Shown piece after piece: positions 63,877-64,000 of a stretch of DNA of 64,000 bases. The notes under the pieces are model-generated. The model was not told the origin of the DNA. It searched no databases and saw only the letters and a list, made by a program, of their open reading frames with translations. Source of the DNA: Paraburkholderia hospita (GTDB lineage: Bacteria; Pseudomonadota; Gammaproteobacteria; Burkholderiales; Burkholderiaceae); assembly GCF_002902965.1 (NCBI RefSeq), contig NZ_CP026107.1, positions 2,170,001-2,234,000 on the forward strand, read 5' to 3'. Numbering within the stretch: the first letter of the stretch is position 1; each line of letters starts with the position of its first letter. Position numbers and translations under genes: made by a program.

Positions 63877-64000
63877 TTAGAAATCGTTCAACAGATTGCC
63901 GGCCGTGCGGCCCGGCAGCGGCATCATGCCGGCGAGCAGCGCAATACGCTGCCCCGCTTTCACGAGCTTGAAATGCTGTGCAACGACGAAGATGCCGTCG
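63877..64000 (-). CDS. C-terminal end of an incomplete gene
   Basis: About 40 codons read DGIFVVAQHFKLVKAGQRIA, LLAGMMPLPGRTAGNLLNDF and stop TAA at 63879-63877; the 5' part is outside. The stretch resembles a C-terminal nucleotide-binding-type domain such as that of pyruvate kinase relatives (a G-x-x-G-x-T/N-x-L end), but this is too short to name. It is the upstream partner of the dehydratase gene. Confidence 0.6.
   Translation of the reverse strand, partial: DGIFVVAQHFKLVKAGQRIALLAGMMPLPGRTAGNLLNDF

Overview
The window reads as part of a secondary replicon of a Burkholderiaceae bacterium, most likely Paraburkholderia. The DNA is GC-rich. Two-domain LysR, GntR, TetR and AraC regulators are abundant, the porin is of the Burkholderia type, and the genes form small catabolic clusters. 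An sdhCDAB-sdhE operon lies in this accessory setting, as it does on chromosome 2 of many burkholderias. Genus is inferred from gene content only.

Layout. 0-4.2 kb (minus) holds a very large secreted GH2 glycosidase that runs off the left edge, preceded by a 636-bp AT-rich upstream region with a perfect LacI-type palindrome. 4.9-10.7 kb holds redox genes: a Gal80-like Gfo/Idh/MocA protein, a quinone-reductase-like MDR, an Old Yellow Enzyme, an MFS exporter and a ureidoglycolate-lyase-like cupin. 10.8-13.4 kb holds a broken SDR, then a TetR / Ohr / secreted esterase unit marked by three copies of one 16-bp operator. 13.4-20.1 kb is an L-fuconate-type sugar-acid locus: fuconate dehydratase and a HAD hydrolase divergent from a GntR regulator and a three-gene ribose-type ABC importer.

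22-31.6 kb is the most interesting part. Eight genes on the minus strand (bicupin dioxygenase, DapA-type lyase, carboxymuconolactone-decarboxylase-like protein, ornithine-cyclodeaminase-like protein, porin, AAHS transporter, 4,5-dihydroxyphthalate-decarboxylase-like protein, alpha/beta hydrolase) look like one uptake-and-breakdown pathway for an aromatic acid. They are divergent from a helix-turn-helix protein fused to a citrate-synthase fold whose catalytic residues are replaced, so it is probably a metabolite-sensing regulator. Repeated ATTGAT-type inverted repeats fill the divergent promoter.

31.7-36.1 kb holds a LysR gene and a VanA/VanB-type Rieske oxygenase system with its transporter. 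36.2-49.5 kb is mixed: a guanine-deaminase-like gene, two chemoreceptors (one ending in a CheR/CheB-docking-like pentapeptide), GFA, aldo/keto reductase with LysR, a Tat-exported epoxide-hydrolase-like protein, an isochorismatase plus ketoglutarate-semialdehyde-dehydrogenase pair, and a YWTD-propeller plus muconolactone-isomerase-like pair. 49.8-53.4 kb is the succinate dehydrogenase operon.

54.5-60 kb is a zone of insertion and decay. It holds a complete IS5-family element with a 4-bp target duplication, a histidine-kinase scrap, a stray atpE copy split by an in-frame TAA, a collapsed LLM flavin oxidoreductase gene, and a degenerate duplicate of a LysR gene start with its promoter, between two intact SDR genes. 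60-64 kb has an orphan JmjC/cupin-like protein, a TMEM175-type channel, an EF-hand protein, a threonine-dehydratase-like enzyme and an incomplete gene at the right edge. No rRNA, tRNA or CRISPR was recognised.
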